Assembly: GCF_002205795.1 (NCBI RefSeq) | Contig: NZ_NIUY01000002.1 | Location: 620,001 to 684,000, forward strand | Direction of reading: 5' to 3' | Length of the DNA stretch: 64,000 nucleotides | From: Chryseobacterium sp. VAUSW3 | GTDB lineage: Bacteria > Bacteroidota > Bacteroidia > Flavobacteriales > Weeksellaceae | Part shown: positions 62,743 to 64,000 of the stretch, one piece after another | How positions within the stretch are numbered: the first letter of the stretch is position 1 | Layout of the letters: every line of letters starts with the position of its first letter | Position numbers and translations under genes: made by a program | Notes under the pieces: model-generated | What the model saw: only the letters and a program-made list of their open reading frames with translations | The model's database searches: none | What the model was told of the DNA's origin: nothing

Positions 62743-62841
62743 CTTTGTTCGTGTTTTGGTCGGGCTTTGTTCGGGGCACCTTCGGAAAAATGCGGTTTAA
62801 TCCGAAGCGCCTCCGAAGAACTTCCGAAGAATACCCGAGCA
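62743..62841. repeat. Nine-unit 11-bp-period array upstream of DUF6266
   Basis: Successive 11-mers: CTTTGTTCGTG, TTTTGGTCGGG, CTTTGTTCGGG, GCACCTTCGGA, AAAATGCGGTT, TAATCCGAAGC, GCCTCCGAAGA, ACTTCCGAAGA, ATACCCGAGCA. The first half repeats TTCGG and the second half its complement CCGAA, in the same 11-bp phase. Unit 5 is decayed. Confidence 0.8.
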
Positions 62842-62924
62842 ATTACACAGGAAACAGCATTTTCCTTCAACAGTAAAAAACATGAAAAAACAGACGCAGA
62901 ATTCACTTCCCTGAAGCGCCGCTA

Positions 62925-62932
62925 TACATTTG
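62925..62932 (+). promoter_or_regulatory. -7 box of the DUF6266 gene
   Basis: TACATTTG, 31 bases before ATG 62964 and 83 bases after the repeat array. Confidence 0.55.
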
Positions 62933-62963
62933 TCTCAATATTAACCCCAAAAATATAAATACA

Positions 62964-63605
62964 ATGGGAAAATTACACAAGGGAATCCTCGGTGGATTCA
63001 GCGGTACAGTAGGGACCGTAGTAGGTTGTAACTGGAGAGGCAAGGATATTATCCGCAGCCGTCCGAAATCGTCAGGCAAAACGCCGACAGAAGCCCAGCT
63101 GCTCCAGCGGATGAAATTCAGACTCGTCGTTGGCTTTCTGACTCCGCTGCAAAGTATTCAGCAGCAGTTCTTTGCAGGAAACTCCGGCGTGAAGTCCAGG
63201 ATGAACCAGGCCGTTTCTTATCACATCCGCGAAGCGGTGGAAGTGCTGAACGGAGAACCCACTTTGGTGTACAACAAAGTGCTCATCACCAAAGGCGATC
63301 TGGCAAGCCCTCAAAATGCCGAAGTAGGACCTGCTGCCGGCGGCATGCTGAATTTCATTTGGGAAGACAACAGCGGACAGGCGAATGCAGCGGCAGAGGA
63401 TGTCTTCTGTACAGTAATTTTCTGTGAGGAACTGGGCATTTTCTCCCTCTACGACAGTGCAGCAACGCGTACTGATTTGGTGGCGGAACAGGCGGTTCCA
63501 AACTCGATGACGGGCAAATCAGTTCATGTGTACTGCTATTTCCGCAATGCCATGGCTGGCACAGCCAGCACATCGGCTTACCTGGGCGAAACAGTAATTC
63601 TGTAA
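62964..63605 (+). CDS. DUF6266 family protein
   Basis: The 213-aa protein starts MGKLHKGILGGFSGTVGTVV, then GCNWRGKDIIRSRPKSSGKT, the DUF6266 N-terminal signature in Bacteroidota. PTEAQLLQRMKFRLVVGFLTP follows. The second half is beta-rich (FIWEDNSGQANAAAEDVFCT, VHVYCYFRNAMAG) and has no signal peptide. Function is unknown; family members occur as variable accessory genes. It has higher GC than the TIR genes and a strong terminator. The 11-bp array lies upstream of its promoter. Confidence 0.8.
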   Translation: MGKLHKGILGGFSGTVGTVVGCNWRGKDIIRSRPKSSGKTPTEAQLLQRMKFRLVVGFLTPLQSIQQQFFAGNSGVKSRMNQAVSYHIREAVEVLNGEPTLVYNKVLITKGDLASPQNAEVGPAAGGMLNFIWEDNSGQANAAAEDVFCTVIFCEELGIFSLYDSAATRTDLVAEQAVPNSMTGKSVHVYCYFRNAMAGTASTSAYLGETVIL

Positions 63606-63621
63606 AAAACCCAGGGTGGCT

Positions 63622-63658
63622 TTAACCGCAGAGGATTCATCTTCTGCGGTTAATTTTT
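63622..63658 (+). terminator. Terminator after the DUF6266 gene
   Basis: TTAACCGCAGA and TCTGCGGTTAA form an 11-bp stem with a 10-base loop, followed by TTTTT. Confidence 0.85.
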
Positions 63659-63962
63659 CTAAAAAAAAGTCAAGAAATAGCCGGTCTTAAGCAATGTGTT
63701 TTACGTGTAAATCCTCTGTATCCCCTATCTGTAAGTTATTACAAACAAATCGGCACCAGCCGGCCCGCGTTCCATGCATCTCTACAGAATTTTTGTCAAA
63801 AAGCATAAAACACTAGCTTTCAATCCACTATAGACACGGTAACCTGCTTTCAGTTGTCCTTTCATTTTTTCGGCCTTATCTACAGATTTGTCAAAGCTGT
63901 TAGCCGATAGCAGTCGCTAAGTATTTCAAACCAAAAACAGATCATAAGAAATCAAAATATCA
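63659..63962. other. Intergenic region near the window end
   Basis: About 300 bases with no supported gene. On the minus strand a short frame near 63790-63900 (MKGQLKAGYRVYSGLKASVL...) is open for under 40 codons and may be a remnant of a larger gene. Confidence 0.4.
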
Positions 63963-64000
63963 ATGCGTCACAACGAATATAGAAAACAGGTAAAGACGGC
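63963..64000 (+). CDS. Possible start of a gene cut by the window edge
   Basis: ATG at 63963 opens MRHNEYRKQVKT and stays open to the last base. There is no clear -7 box and too little sequence to judge a family. It is listed only as a possible partial gene. Confidence 0.25.
   Translation, partial: MRHNEYRKQVKT

Noticed and set aside
63790-63900. Short minus-strand frame near the window end
   Set aside because: Fewer than 40 codons between stops and no promoter or family; noted only as a possible remnant.

Overview
The window looks like a chromosomal segment of a flavobacterium in Bacteroidota, most likely the Chryseobacterium/Kaistella group. Many genes are preceded by the TAnnTTTG -7 box of this phylum, and Shine-Dalgarno sequences are essentially absent. 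Typical families are present (DUF5686, BT_3928, DUF6266, YceI with signal peptides, POT transporters, S9 peptidases, menaquinone synthesis), and DnaG has the zinc-less 'WKDFSSGKGG' N-terminus that I associate with flavobacteria. No mobile-element integrase, transposase or CRISPR array was found.

Bases 1-50.0 kb are mostly ordinary core genome. In order: SRP RNA; menB-menA and an MBL hydrolase; an APC amino-acid permease; DUF4920 and M14 peptidase; TerC; an XRE regulator and an odd AAA+ ATPase; dipeptidyl-peptidase IV followed by three POT peptide transporters and a thioredoxin (peptide capture and uptake); recG; DUF5686; folP; a DUF1599/BT_3928/TerB/prolyl-oligopeptidase run; tpiA; clpP and dnaG; asparaginase, tsaE, ald, a small membrane protein and tyrA; sdaA; a UbiB-like kinase; glk; rhodanese; queG; a group of YceI/porin envelope genes; and tRNA-Leu(CAA). 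Three divergent copies of one dispersed intergenic repeat lie at 3.2, 23.9 and 33.7 kb. Several coding starts were moved because a -7 box lies inside or next to the longest reading frame. Several mRNAs appear leaderless.

Bases 51-64 kb are an accessory region. A type I restriction-modification operon on the minus strand (hsdM, hsdS ... hsdR) is split by six tightly packed, AT-rich genes. In transcription order these are a 386-aa protein with a central TIR domain, a free-standing SLOG-family protein, two ThsB-like TIR proteins, another TIR protein and a multi-pass membrane protein. This resembles Thoeris-type immunity, in which TIR enzymes make an NAD-derived signal and a SLOG sensor triggers an effector. 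There is no canonical ThsA (SIR2-SLOG or Macro-TM); the SLOG and membrane parts are separate proteins. This is the best candidate here for an undescribed system.

On either side of the RM/TIR locus lie arrays of 11-bp-period repeats, one upstream of a DUF6266 gene and one downstream of hsdR near a small gene broken by an in-frame ochre codon. Other unusual items are a likely CUG start for recG, an acid-swapped Walker B in an AAA+ protein, and a 26-codon basic microprotein gene with its own terminator.
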